Numbered from the stretch's first letter, positions 26,966 to 36,205 are shown. The stretch is DNA of 64,000 nucleotides from JAOTVV01 sp039591075 (GCA_039591075.1 JBDHEI010000008.1:21745-85744); one strand, 5' to 3'. The notes: a model not told the origin generated them from the letters alone. Program-made: numbers and translations.

Positions 26966-28057
26966 TTGAGTCGCAGGGCAGGACGGCGTTGGCCGGGCAT
27001 CGTGCTCACGGCCACCGGTGCCGTGATGGTGGCGTTCCCCGGATCGCTCGCCGCGCAGCTCGTTCGGGGTGAGATCGTCGATGCGCTGAACCGTCGTCCG
27101 GTCCCGGCCGCGTTCGTGCTCCTGGTGGATAGTGCGGGCGCCGAGACCGCACGCACCATGACGGACCCCACGGGCCGCTTCACGCTCCGCGCCGGCCGGC
27201 CGGGGACGTTCACGCTGCGCACGCTCGTGGTTGGGTACCAGCGCTGGGAGTCGGATCCGATCGTCCTGGCGGGAGGGCAGACCGTGGAGCCGCGGATCGA
27301 GCTGATGCTCGTGCGGGTGGAGCTGCCCGCGTTCACGGTGGAGGGCGAGCGCACGTGTCGCGGCCGTCCCGACGAAGGCGCGGCCGCGGCCACGTTGTGG
27401 GAGGAGATCCAGACGGCGCTCGCCGCCACCGAGTGGGAGCAGCACGCACGTCGGTATCGGTTCTGGACGGTCACCGTGGAGCGCACGCTCGATCGGTATG
27501 CCGCTCTCATATCTCAGGATGAGCAGGTGGGCGCCGGGTTCGCCTCGTGGCCGTTCGGGACGCTCGAGCCCGAGCGGCTGATGACGCTGGGGTTCGTGCA
27601 GGACGCGCCCGGCGGCCCCATCTACTACGGGCCGGATGCACGGGTGCTCGTCTCCGAGGAGTTCCTCGCCGAACACTGTTTTCGGCTGGAGAAGCGTCGC
27701 GATGCCGACACGCTGCTCGTCGGCCTCGGGTTCGAGCCGGTGCGCGGGCGGCGCATCCCGGACATCAAGGGGGTGCTGTGGGTCGACAGCGCCACGGTCG
27801 CGCTGCGGCGGCTCGAGTACCGCTACGCGAACCTGCCCCGTTGGGCCTCGGAGCCGCAGGTGGGTGGCACGGTGGAGTTCGCGCAGCTGCCGGGCGGCGC
27901 GTGGTTCATCAGGCGCTGGCGTCTCCGCGCACCGATCCCTGAGGTGCGGGCGATGCGTGGCGACACGGTGTTGTACGGCTACCGGGAGCGCGCGGGCGAC
28001 GTGGTGGAGGTGCTGACCAAGACTGGGGAGTCGGTGATCAGGTTCGAACATCGTTGA
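26966..28057 (+). CDS. Secreted protein with carboxypeptidase-regulatory-like domain
   Basis: 363 residues. A signal peptide (VLTATGAVMVAFPGSLAAQ) precedes a beta-sandwich of the CarboxypepD_reg type (VRGEIVDALNRRPVPAAFV; DPTGRFTLRAGRPGTFTLRT). The remaining ~240 residues have no clear family; they include two cysteines (in GERTCRGRP and EHCFRLEK) and IKGVLWVDSATVALRRLEY, a pattern common in outer-membrane-associated proteins. The start is TTG 26966, and other starts cannot be excluded. It lies 38 bases after the lipoprotein gene and probably shares its transcript. Confidence 0.72.
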   Translation: MSRRAGRRWPGIVLTATGAVMVAFPGSLAAQLVRGEIVDALNRRPVPAAFVLLVDSAGAETARTMTDPTGRFTLRAGRPGTFTLRTLVVGYQRWESDPIVLAGGQTVEPRIELMLVRVELPAFTVEGERTCRGRPDEGAAAATLWEEIQTALAATEWEQHARRYRFWTVTVERTLDRYAALISQDEQVGAGFASWPFGTLEPERLMTLGFVQDAPGGPIYYGPDARVLVSEEFLAEHCFRLEKRRDADTLLVGLGFEPVRGRRIPDIKGVLWVDSATVALRRLEYRYANLPRWASEPQVGGTVEFAQLPGGAWFIRRWRLRAPIPEVRAMRGDTVLYGYRERAGDVVEVLTKTGESVIRFEHR

Positions 28058-28071
28058 GGCGTGCGTGCGGC

Positions 28072-29076
28072 TCACCGCGCCGGCGCCGCCCGGTCCATGA
28101 ACCACCTGACGGTCCGGCGCAAGGCTTCGTGGGGCTCGGTGGTCGGCACCCACGCCAACTCACGCACCGCCTTGGCCGACGTGTAGGGGTTCTCGCGTGC
28201 CAGGAAGTGTCCGCTCGACGCGCCGACTCCTCGGTAGCGCTTCGGGTGGATCAGGTGGGTCACCGCGTGCCACACCTTGCCGGCGGCCACGGCGGTACGG
28301 GGTGCAATACGCATCAGGCGCAGGCGACGGCCAGTCGTCTCCCGGATGATCTCGTAGAACTCCCGCTGCGTGAACCCGCCGTCGTTCGCCGTGTTGAACG
28401 GGCCGGTCGCGTGCGGGTGATCGAGTGCGGCGACCAGGGCGTCCACCACGTTGCCGACGTACACCATGGCCAGCCGGTTCTCGCCGGATCCCACGAGCGG
28501 AGCGACACCGAACCGTGTTGCGCGCAACACCGGCCCTATCAAGAGACGGTCACGCTCCCCGTAGATGACGCAGGGCCTGAGCGCCACCGCTGAGACCCCT
28601 AGACGCTCGCTCTCGTGCCACAGCACCTCTTCGGCGAGCCGCTTGGACCGAGCGTAGTAATCCGTTTCGGCGATCACCCCGAAAGGGGCATCCTCGGCGA
28701 CCGCCGTGCCCGTCCCGGCGTCCGGCTGCCGGCCGTACACGGCCACGGAGGAGATGTGAATGAGTCGCGCGTTCGCTCGCGCGGCCGCCCGGACGGCATG
28801 GCGGGTGCCCTCCACGTTCACGCGTTCGTACGTGGTCCAGTCGGTCGGCGTCGTGACGAGCGCCGCCGCGTGCACGATGGCGTCGACGGGGTCCAGCGCG
28901 CGCCAGGTCGCTTCGTCCTTGACAGTGCCATGACGCGGCGCGGCACCGAGGCTCGTCACGAGTCGACGGGCGGGCTCCGAACGGGTGAGTGCCTGGACCC
29001 GGCACCCCGATGCCACGAGCCGCTCGATGGTGTGGCTGCCGAGCAACCCGGAGCCACCGGTGACGAAAACCTTCAC
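28072..29076 (-). CDS. NAD-dependent epimerase/dehydratase family protein (extended SDR)
   Basis: 334 residues. The Rossmann motif VFVTGGSGLLGSHTIERL (GxxGxxG) opens the protein, and the catalytic Tyr-Lys pair is in DYYARSKRLAEE (YxxxK). Members act on nucleotide sugars, sterols or flavonoid-like substrates; none can be assigned. GTG 29076 overlaps the transporter stop as GTGA, so this is the last gene of the glcD-to-epimerase operon. An ATG far upstream (29904) would overlap the transporter gene almost entirely and is rejected. Confidence 0.85.
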   Translation of the reverse strand: MKVFVTGGSGLLGSHTIERLVASGCRVQALTRSEPARRLVTSLGAAPRHGTVKDEATWRALDPVDAIVHAAALVTTPTDWTTYERVNVEGTRHAVRAAARANARLIHISSVAVYGRQPDAGTGTAVAEDAPFGVIAETDYYARSKRLAEEVLWHESERLGVSAVALRPCVIYGERDRLLIGPVLRATRFGVAPLVGSGENRLAMVYVGNVVDALVAALDHPHATGPFNTANDGGFTQREFYEIIRETTGRRLRLMRIAPRTAVAAGKVWHAVTHLIHPKRYRGVGASSGHFLARENPYTSAKAVRELAWVPTTEPHEALRRTVRWFMDRAAPAR

Positions 29077-30266
29077 AGCGCGAGCCAAACGGCCCGGAGA
29101 CCCAGGACCGCGCACAGGAGCGCGACGAGGCCTCCGGCAAGGTTCCCCCGCCAGGTGTTCACGTGGCTGCCCAGGCGACTGCGATCGTTCATGGCGACCA
29201 GCAGCACGACGGCGATGATCGGGAGGACCAGACCGTTGACGACCTGCGCCAGCACGATGAGCGGTACCGGACGCACGCTGGCCAGCGCCGTGACCGCCCC
29301 GACGATCACACAGCCACCCCACACCAGGCGCGCCGTAGGACGCCGCACGTCTCGGCCACGCCCCAGGGTGTCCAGCACGGTGTAGGCGGCGGCGAGCGGC
29401 GCGGTGATGGCGGATGACACGCCCGCGGCTGCGTAGCCCAGTGCGAACGCGTGGCTTGCCCAGCGGCCCAGCAGGGGCTCGAGCTGCGCGGCCATGTCGG
29501 ACGCCGAGTGGACCTGCGCGCCGTCGAGTGCCGACGCCGCCGTAACGACGACGGCCGCCGACACCACGCCACCGAGGCCGATGGCTAGCACGAGATCCCA
29601 CCGCGCGGCGGGGAGGTCCTCCGGACCGGACCACCGCTCGCGCACGGCGGCGGCGTGGAGGAACAGATTGTACGGAACGATAGTGGTGCCGATGAGGGCC
29701 AGCGCTGTCACGTCGGCGCCGGACGGCAGTCGGGGCCACACCGCGCCCTGAAGCAGTGTGGCGACTGCGGGCGCCACGAGAATGGCCGTGGCGAGGAACA
29801 TCACGCCCATGGTCGCCACACAGGCCGCGAGCACCCGCTCGAGCAGTTTGTACCGGCCGCTCCAGAGCAGCAGTCCGGCCACGACGGCGCCGAGCGCCAC
29901 CCATCCTCTGAGCGGCACACCGGTCATCGCTTCGAGACCCAACGCCGCGCCGGTGAGATTCCCGGCTTCATATGCCGCGGCGCCGCTGACCACGGCGGTC
30001 GCCGCGAGTGCGGCGAGAGAGATGCCGAGCCATCGCGGACCGCGGACCGCCCGAAGAGCCGTGCCGAGCCCGGCGCCGGTCGTGAGCCCCAGTCGTGCAC
30101 TCATCTCCTGGAGCACGATGGTCGCGACGGTCGCAAACACGAGGGCCCAGATGAGTTGTGCGCCAAACCGCGCGCCGGCGAGGGTGGCAGTGGTGACCGT
30201 GCCCGGCCCGATGAACGCGGCCGCGACGATGATGCCGGGGCCGACGCCCCGCCAGCGTCGGGTCAC
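29073..30266 (-). CDS. Nramp-like transporter with altered metal-site motifs
   Basis: 397 residues with about eleven hydrophobic helices. The sequence follows the Nramp/LeuT fold, but helix 1 reads FIGPGTVTTATLAG (GPGT at 20-23) where canonical Nramps have DPGN. Helix 6 reads TTIVPYNLFLH (near 193) where they have MPHN. The Asp, Asn and Met that bind Mn/Fe are therefore missing, so divalent-metal transport should not be assumed. Related non-canonical Nramps exist, some moving Mg2+ or Al3+. Its ATG overlaps the ygfZ-like stop by 4 nt and its stop overlaps the epimerase start. Confidence 0.82.
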   Translation of the reverse strand: MTRRWRGVGPGIIVAAAFIGPGTVTTATLAGARFGAQLIWALVFATVATIVLQEMSARLGLTTGAGLGTALRAVRGPRWLGISLAALAATAVVSGAAAYEAGNLTGAALGLEAMTGVPLRGWVALGAVVAGLLLWSGRYKLLERVLAACVATMGVMFLATAILVAPAVATLLQGAVWPRLPSGADVTALALIGTTIVPYNLFLHAAAVRERWSGPEDLPAARWDLVLAIGLGGVVSAAVVVTAASALDGAQVHSASDMAAQLEPLLGRWASHAFALGYAAAGVSSAITAPLAAAYTVLDTLGRGRDVRRPTARLVWGGCVIVGAVTALASVRPVPLIVLAQVVNGLVLPIIAVVLLVAMNDRSRLGSHVNTWRGNLAGGLVALLCAVLGLRAVWLAL

Positions 30267-31303
30267 CTGATGTCGAACGGAAGGCCCACGACCTGCGCGG
30301 AGGCGCCGGCCGCATCGACCGTGGCGTTGAGCTCCACCTCTCGGCGCAGTAGCGCCAGCCCCAGGTAGCCGTTGTACCGGTGGACCCAGGCGATGCTGGT
30401 CACGCGACCCGCGTCTTTGCCGTCGCGCTCGACGGTGGGGTCGTCGGGATCGGGAGGGTCATCCCACATCAAGCCCCCTAGCCAACGGTTGGGGTGGCCG
30501 CGGAAATGGACGCGCGCGACGGTCTCCTGCCCGGTGTAGCACCCCTTCGTGTACGACACGCCGTCGATCTCGTCGAACCGCACTTCTTGCGGCAGGGTCT
30601 TAGGTCCGATCTCGGTCCCGACCTGCGGCCAGCCGGCGAGGATGCGCGCCAGCTCGAGCAGGTGCGGGTCGCCCGCCAGGATTTCGGCCTTCCCCAACAC
30701 GTCGAGTACACTGTCCGATTCACTCGCCACGCACGAGATCTGAAACGCGAAGGGAACGTCGTCCGGCGGTCGCGAGACGAGACAGGCGACGTTGCCGATC
30801 GACGTGTCGATCGTCTTCCCCGGCTCGGGCACGGATAGGCCGGCACCGCGCGCTCGCCCGCCCGCCTCGGGTCCCACGACGCGGAACACGGCCAACTCGT
30901 CGGTGCGGTCCAGGATCCGCGCGAGGCGTGGGGGGAAGTAGCGATGGAACATCTGCAGAATGGCGGCCCGTGCGGCACCCGGCCCGAAGGCGAGAATCTC
31001 GCCTTCAGCGCGTGCGATCCAGAGATCGCTCACGATCATGCCTTTGGGCGTGAGCACGGCTCCGTAGACGAATCCCCGCCCGCCGCGCGCCTCGACGTCA
31101 CTGGTGAGCACGCCCTGGACACACGTGACGGCACCCGCGCCCGCCAAGCTGACCGAGCTGCTCTCGTACTCGGCCACGGCGGCGCCGTCGAGCACCTCGC
31201 TCTCCTGTGCCAGCGCCAATGCCTCCTCGTCGAGGAGGAAGACCGTCTGAGCGGGGAGGTCGTCCCGCTGGGTCTCAGGGCGCGTATCGTCCGGCTCGTT
31301 CAT
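30263..31303 (-). CDS. ygfZ: YgfZ/GcvT-domain folate-binding protein
   Basis: 346 residues. The signature KGCYTGQETVARVHFRGHPN (Cys in KGCYxGQE) identifies the YgfZ group, tetrahydrofolate-dependent helpers in repair or assembly of 4Fe-4S proteins. The GcvT-like N-terminal part includes GVLTSDVEARGG and VYGAVLTPKGMIVSDLWI. ATG 31303 overlaps the 3' end of glcF by 29 nt; an in-frame start at 31402 lies deeper inside glcF and is less likely. Its place after the Fe-S subunit GlcF suits a role in maintaining that protein's clusters; that link is inference. Confidence 0.88.
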   Translation of the reverse strand: MNEPDDTRPETQRDDLPAQTVFLLDEEALALAQESEVLDGAAVAEYESSSVSLAGAGAVTCVQGVLTSDVEARGGRGFVYGAVLTPKGMIVSDLWIARAEGEILAFGPGAARAAILQMFHRYFPPRLARILDRTDELAVFRVVGPEAGGRARGAGLSVPEPGKTIDTSIGNVACLVSRPPDDVPFAFQISCVASESDSVLDVLGKAEILAGDPHLLELARILAGWPQVGTEIGPKTLPQEVRFDEIDGVSYTKGCYTGQETVARVHFRGHPNRWLGGLMWDDPPDPDDPTVERDGKDAGRVTSIAWVHRYNGYLGLALLRREVELNATVDAAGASAQVVGLPFDIR

Positions 31304-32513
31304 ACGACCAATCGAGAAGCTCAACCGGGTGGACGACGGGAATAGTGAGGCCGGCTGCGAGGAGTCCCGCGCCGATCTGCATGATACACCCGGGATTGCC
31401 ACTCGCCACCACGTCTGGCCCTGCGTCCCGGATGGCGGCGACCTTTCGATCGAGTACTGCTAGTGAGATCGCGGGCTGGGCCAGCGAGTAGCTTCCGGCG
31501 CTCCCACAGCAGAGGTCCGCCTCGTGGTGGCGGACGCGCTCCAGACCGTCGATCGCGTCGATGAGCGTTTCGGGCTCGGTGGTGATCCGCTGCGCGTGCG
31601 CCAAGTGGCACGGTGGGTCGTACGCCACTCGCAGGTCGAGCCGAGCGCCGGGCGCGGGACCGCGAGCGCTCAAGAACTCACTCACATCCCGGACGCTGGC
31701 GGCGAGCATCTCCCCTTGGGTTTGGAGCGGGTCGCCTTCGAGCAGCCGGCCGTATTCCTTGAGGATGGCTCCACAGCCCGCGGCATTGACCGCGATGAGG
31801 GCGCCGTCGGGACGGGACGAAAACGCCTCGACGTTCCGGCGTGCCAGCTCGCGCCCGGCCTCGTGCTGGCCCGCGTGCACGTGCAGCGCGCCGCAGCACC
31901 CCTGGCCCGCCGCACCGTGGACTGCGTAGCCGTTGGCCGTGAGCACACGCTCGGTGGCATCGTGCACGTGGGAGAACAGATCGTCCATGATGCAGCCGCG
32001 GAACAGCGCGACTGGTGTGCCGGCTCCGTCTGTCGAAATTCCGCGTCTCGCTGTGTGAGTGCGCAGCGGTCGCGTCGCGGCCAGCATACCGAGCGCGAAG
32101 CCGGGTCGGGAGCGACCCGCCAGGCTGGCCGCGAGCGGTCGCACGAGTCTCGCCGCGGTCAGGAACGGTCTGCGAAACAGCGGCTCCGCCATGATCGCGT
32201 GCGTGATGCGAACGATCGGATGGAGCGGCCGCGCGTCGTGGAGGACGCGACGGGCGTCCTCGATGGCCGGCCCGTACTCCACCCCCGACGGACACACGGG
32301 CTCGCAGGCGCGGCATCCCAGGCACCGATCGAGATGGTGGGCGACCACGCTGTCGCCGGGCACGAAACGTCGAGCCGCCATCGCCCGCATCAACACGATG
32401 CGTCCGCGTGGGCTGTCCGCCTCGTCGTCGGTGACCAGATACGTGGGGCAGCTCTGGAGGCAGAACCCGCAATGGACGCAGGGGTCGAGCCCGGCCAGGG
32501 CGCTCGCTCTCAC
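31275..32513 (-). CDS. glcF: Glycolate oxidase iron-sulfur subunit
   Basis: 412 residues. Two 4Fe-4S motifs (CVHCGFCLQSCP with Cys12, 15, 18, 22; CLGCRACEPVCPSG) are followed by two CCG-type domains (GCCGALHVHAGQ; DLCCGSAGSYSLAQP). GlcF passes electrons from the flavin subunits GlcD and GlcE to the respiratory chain during oxidation of glycolate, or of lactate in related enzymes. The start is GTG 32513, overlapping the glcE stop (GTGA). Confidence 0.92.
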   Translation of the reverse strand: MRASALAGLDPCVHCGFCLQSCPTYLVTDDEADSPRGRIVLMRAMAARRFVPGDSVVAHHLDRCLGCRACEPVCPSGVEYGPAIEDARRVLHDARPLHPIVRITHAIMAEPLFRRPFLTAARLVRPLAASLAGRSRPGFALGMLAATRPLRTHTARRGISTDGAGTPVALFRGCIMDDLFSHVHDATERVLTANGYAVHGAAGQGCCGALHVHAGQHEAGRELARRNVEAFSSRPDGALIAVNAAGCGAILKEYGRLLEGDPLQTQGEMLAASVRDVSEFLSARGPAPGARLDLRVAYDPPCHLAHAQRITTEPETLIDAIDGLERVRHHEADLCCGSAGSYSLAQPAISLAVLDRKVAAIRDAGPDVVASGNPGCIMQIGAGLLAAGLTIPVVHPVELLDWSYERAGRYAP

Positions 32514-33712
32514 GCGTCGTTGCCCAGCGGCACCACCAGGGTGCCGGCGGGATCGAAGGTCTCACGGAGTTTTTCGACCAAGCGGCCCACCCCTTCGCGG
32601 TACGCACCGAAGTGACCGAAGCGAGACCGGAGACTCCACGGCGCGCGCTCGAGGGTGAGCGGGAACTCCATCTGCGCGGCGGCATGTCTGAGCACGCGCA
32701 GGTCTTCGAGCCTCGCGGTCCCGCTCCAGCGTACGATGCCGGTACCGACTGACGCCGCGATCCACTCGTCGGCGGTATGGTGGATCAAGAGATCCAACAC
32801 CCGGTCGAGTGCCCCGGGCAGCCCGCCCAGTCGCAGTGTCGTCGGATGCCGCGTAGCGAGGGTCATGGCGCTCGACCAGAACGCGGCCGCGTCATGAGGC
32901 TCGAGATCGGTGGTATCTGCCCGCAGGAGCCCGCGGACGCTGTCACGGATCGCCGCGACTTCGGCGTCGCGGCCCACCACGCGAACGGCAAGGGTCCAGG
33001 CGTCGTGGCCGGTTGCCGCGGGAGACAGCAGCTCGAGGGCCCCGGGGGTAATGCCCTGTTGCAAAATGTCGAGCGCGCGGGCCAGCAACTCGTCACGCGG
33101 TCCGTGGGCCGCCAAGGTCACATCCGCGCGCGGCACCGTGCGCAGCCGCACCGTGAGGCTCGTCAAGACACCGAACGCGCCGAAGCTCCCGAGCCCGAGC
33201 TTGGCCAGGTCGAATCCGGCGACGTTCTTCACCACGCGACCGCCGGGCCGCAGCACGCGGCCGTCGCCCGTGACGAGGGTCAGGCCCAACACCTGGTCGC
33301 GCAGGTTCCCGAACCCCGCGCGGAGTGGTCCGCCCGTTCCGGTCGCAGCAATAGAGCCCACGGAGCGATCGGGACCGACGTGATCGAGGGCGACCCAGAC
33401 TTCCTGGTCGGCGAGTACCCCGCGCATCTCGCTCCACAGGGTTCCGCCTTCGACGGTGACCACGAGGTCGCGCGGGCTCAGGTCGATCACATGGGTGAGC
33501 CGCCGGGTCGAGAGGGTGAGGTCTGCCGGCGCGTCGGCGGGCATCCACCGACCGGATCCCGACACGCGCACGCGCCACCCCTCCTGCGTCGCGGTGCCAA
33601 GCACGAGCGCGGTGGCCGCATCGTTGCGCGGGGCGACAATCGGGATACCATCGGGACCGCCATCGTCCACCGCGTCCGGGCCGAGGAGGGTCCGGAGGTG
33701 CTGGGCAATCAC
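32510..33712 (-). CDS. glcE: Glycolate oxidase FAD-binding subunit
   Basis: 400 residues. FAD-binding type 4 fold: VSGSGRWMPADAPADLTLST, LVVTVEGGTLWSEMRGVL, GSIAATGTGGPLRAGFGNLR and VVKNVAGFDLAKLGLGSFGA. Shorter than GlcD and lacking its full C-terminal domain, as expected for GlcE. GTG 33712 overlaps the stop of the unknown gene upstream (GTGA); another GTG at 33727 is possible. Confidence 0.9.
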   Translation of the reverse strand: MIAQHLRTLLGPDAVDDGGPDGIPIVAPRNDAATALVLGTATQEGWRVRVSGSGRWMPADAPADLTLSTRRLTHVIDLSPRDLVVTVEGGTLWSEMRGVLADQEVWVALDHVGPDRSVGSIAATGTGGPLRAGFGNLRDQVLGLTLVTGDGRVLRPGGRVVKNVAGFDLAKLGLGSFGAFGVLTSLTVRLRTVPRADVTLAAHGPRDELLARALDILQQGITPGALELLSPAATGHDAWTLAVRVVGRDAEVAAIRDSVRGLLRADTTDLEPHDAAAFWSSAMTLATRHPTTLRLGGLPGALDRVLDLLIHHTADEWIAASVGTGIVRWSGTARLEDLRVLRHAAAQMEFPLTLERAPWSLRSRFGHFGAYREGVGRLVEKLRETFDPAGTLVVPLGNDA

Positions 33713-34095
33713 TTCTGGGCCAGCCACGGCGCCGCCAACTCGGCGGTCGCGTCGATGAAGCTTCTCGCCTCGACGACATACTTCCGAGCGTCCGTCGTCC
33801 GCCACGGGCTCGTGAGCACCTGTTGAACGTCCATCCCCGCGAGAGCGGCGAACAGGCTCGGCAGATTTTCCTGGACTCGTCTGTGCATGGCCTCGGGCGT
33901 CATCACGTGCTGCCACGGCGGGCTCTCGACCCAGACGCGGATTGTCGCGCCCGCGACGACGGCGGGGTACGCCTCCTGCAGCGCGCGACCCCCGTCGTCG
34001 TCGGCAAGATGGCGTTCGGCCTGCTGTACCCGCCGTTGGGCGCTCTCCACCTGATCGTGAACCAGCGTGCGCCATCGTGTCGGGATCGGGGTCAC
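33709..34095 (-). CDS. Unknown protein embedded between glcD and glcE
   Basis: 128 residues with no family I recognise. It is mainly helical: WRTLVHDQVESAQRRVQQAE, then DDDGGRALQEAYPAVVAGAT, a Trp-rich centre (VWVESPPWQHV) and a C-terminal helix (YVVEARSFIDATAELAAPWL). Helical bundles with this spacing recall HEPN or small adaptor domains, but no diagnostic R-x4-6-H motif is seen. Both ends overlap glc genes by 4 nt (34095-34092 and 33712-33709), which ties its translation to GlcD and GlcE. A structural or assembly role in the complex is inference. Confidence 0.72.
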   Translation of the reverse strand: MTPIPTRWRTLVHDQVESAQRRVQQAERHLADDDGGRALQEAYPAVVAGATIRVWVESPPWQHVMTPEAMHRRVQENLPSLFAALAGMDVQQVLTSPWRTTDARKYVVEARSFIDATAELAAPWLAQK

Positions 34096-35522
34096 GACGC
34101 GAGGGCCTCATGTGTCTGCGATCCGAGGATGCCGCTCGCCGGGAGCACCTTGCCCGGGTTGGCCACCGTGAGGGGATCGAACACCCGTTGGACGTCCCGC
34201 ATAGCGCCCAGCGTGTGCGGATCGTACACGAGGGGGAGGTAGCGGATCTTGTCGGCGCCCACGCCGTGCTCGCCCGTCACGGTACCGCCGGCCCGAATGC
34301 ACGCGTGCATGATTGCCTCTGCCGCGCGCTCAACCCGCTCCGACTGCTCTGGGTCGCGTGCGTCGAACCCCATGTTGGGATGCAGGTTACCGTCGCCCGC
34401 GTGGAACACGTTGGCGATGGTGATGCCGAAGCGCTGGCCGATCTGCTCGATCTCCTCGAGCACGCTCGGCAGCGCGGATCGGGGCACGACCGTGTCCTGA
34501 ACCACCAGGTCGGGGCTGATCCTGCCCAGCGCGCCGAACGCCTTCTTCCGACCGTGCCACAGGCGGGCACGCGTGGAGGGATCGGCCGCGGTTCGCACGT
34601 CCCGGGCCCCCGAGTGCCGGAGGATGGCCTGGACCTCCGCCGCGTCGGCCTCGATCGGCTCGGCGTGCGGACCGTCCAGCTCCACGAGTAGGATGGCTCC
34701 GGCGTCGGTGGGATAGCCGGCGGCGTAGATGGACGCTTCCACCGCCCTGATGCAGTTGCGGTCCATCATCTCCAGCGCGGCCGGCACGATGCCGGAGGCG
34801 ATGATCGCCGACACGGCCTCGCCCGCAGTGGGCAGGCTCTCGAAATCGGCGAGCAACGTCTGCACGGCCCGCGGCAGCGGCGTGAGCCGGACGGTGATGC
34901 TGGTGGCGATCCCGAACATGCCCTCGCTCCCGACGAACACGCCGACGAGGTCCGGGCCCCACGGTTCTCCATTCGGCGAGCCCAGGGTGACGACACTCCC
35001 ATCGGGCAGCACCACCTCGAGGGCGAGGATGTGGTTGGTGGTCACACCGTGCTTCAGGCAGTGGGGGCCACCGGCGTTTTCTGCCACGTTGCCCCCGATG
35101 GTGCAGACCGTCTGACTCGACGGGTCCGGGGCATAGTGCAGGCCATAGGGGGCTGCGGCGGCGGTCAGCCGATCGTTGACGACACCGGTCTCCACCACCG
35201 CACGCCGGTTCCGCGGATCGATGTCGAGAATGCGGCTCAGTCTGGTGAGCACGATCAGCACCGAGTCGGGCGAGGCGATGGCACCGCCCGAAAGCCCGGT
35301 GCCGGCGCCGCGGGCGACGAACGGGATCCGCTGGCTGGCGAGGTGCGCCACGACGCGCGCCACCTCGTCGCGCGACCCGGGGATGACCACGGCGCCCGGA
35401 CGGCACCTCCGCGTCGGGAGGGCGTCGGCCGCGTAGGTCTCGAGCGCAGCGGGCGTGGTCCGGACCCAGTTGGGGCCGACGATCGCCTCCAAGTGACGCA
35501 CGACCGCCTTCGGGATCGTCAT
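34092..35522 (-). CDS. glcD: Glycolate/lactate oxidase FAD-linked catalytic subunit
   Basis: 476 residues, normal GlcD length. FAD-binding type 4 domain (VVIPGSRDEVARVVAHLA; FVARGAGTGLSGGAIA; SSQTVCTIGGNVAENAGGPH) and the FAD-oxidase C-terminal domain with FHAGDGNLHPNMGFD and GTVTGEHGVGADK. It oxidises glycolate to glyoxylate, or D-lactate in close relatives. Its ATG overlaps the LON-domain gene stop by 4 nt (35522-35519). Confidence 0.93.
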   Translation of the reverse strand: MTIPKAVVRHLEAIVGPNWVRTTPAALETYAADALPTRRCRPGAVVIPGSRDEVARVVAHLASQRIPFVARGAGTGLSGGAIASPDSVLIVLTRLSRILDIDPRNRRAVVETGVVNDRLTAAAAPYGLHYAPDPSSQTVCTIGGNVAENAGGPHCLKHGVTTNHILALEVVLPDGSVVTLGSPNGEPWGPDLVGVFVGSEGMFGIATSITVRLTPLPRAVQTLLADFESLPTAGEAVSAIIASGIVPAALEMMDRNCIRAVEASIYAAGYPTDAGAILLVELDGPHAEPIEADAAEVQAILRHSGARDVRTAADPSTRARLWHGRKKAFGALGRISPDLVVQDTVVPRSALPSVLEEIEQIGQRFGITIANVFHAGDGNLHPNMGFDARDPEQSERVERAAEAIMHACIRAGGTVTGEHGVGADKIRYLPLVYDPHTLGAMRDVQRVFDPLTVANPGKVLPASGILGSQTHEALAS

Positions 35523-36205
35523 TGCGGGTCCCCGTCCGGCGCGTGGTGCAGCAGTCCGCGTCCATTCCGCTTGGCACGTTGGTGGTGCACCACGCGCCGG
35601 GTGACTTCCTCGTTGAGGGAGGCGAGGAGTCCACGCAGGCGCGTGAGGCGGTCGATGGTGGAACGCGACGTGAGCAGTGGCAGCGCGTCGGCGAAGTCCA
35701 GGTCGAGTGACCCGGCGACATGAAACGACGTGGCGGTCGGCTCGAGCGGTATCTCGACCGATTGCGGCGGCTGGTCGTTCAACACACCCATGGCTGTCAC
35801 GAAGCGCTCGAAGGCCCGGCGTACCTCGCGCGCCAGCGCCTCGGCCTCCGCGTCGTCCGGCCAGGGCCCGTCGCCAAACGGCTCCACGTCCGCCACGAGG
35901 TACAGGCGGTCGGTCTCCACGTAGCGGGACAGCACGTAGCGGTCACCGCCGGTCACCAGGATGTTCGAGCGTCCGTCCGGGAGGGGCCAGACATTGTGGA
36001 TGATCACCGATGAGCCGACCGAGCCGGGCGCGGGCGTGCCCTCGACCTCGTCTCCGGTGAGAGGTGAAATTCCGAACTCCCGGTCTCCATGTTCGCAGTC
36101 GGCGAGGAGCTGTCGGTATCGGGGCTCGAATACGTGGAGCGGCGTGGGCGTGCCGGGGAAGACCACGAGTCGCAGGGGGAAGATCGGGAGTCGACGTGGC
36201 GACAT
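35519..36205 (-). CDS. LON peptidase substrate-binding (N-terminal) domain protein
   Basis: 228 residues. RRLPIFPLRLVVFPGTPTPL and HVFEPRYRQLLADCEHGDRE are the typical start of the Lon N-terminal domain. There is no AAA or protease domain, so it is a stand-alone substrate-recognition protein of unknown partner. It is the first gene of the glc operon, and the sigma-gene terminator lies just upstream. Confidence 0.88.
   Translation of the reverse strand: MSPRRLPIFPLRLVVFPGTPTPLHVFEPRYRQLLADCEHGDREFGISPLTGDEVEGTPAPGSVGSSVIIHNVWPLPDGRSNILVTGGDRYVLSRYVETDRLYLVADVEPFGDGPWPDDAEAEALAREVRRAFERFVTAMGVLNDQPPQSVEIPLEPTATSFHVAGSLDLDFADALPLLTSRSTIDRLTRLRGLLASLNEEVTRRVVHHQRAKRNGRGLLHHAPDGDPQ

Noticed and set aside
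28072..29904. A 610-residue epimerase starting at 29904
   Set aside because: The added N-terminus is antisense-like, Arg-rich and overlaps the transporter gene; GTG 29076 in a GTGA overlap gives the normal Rossmann start.
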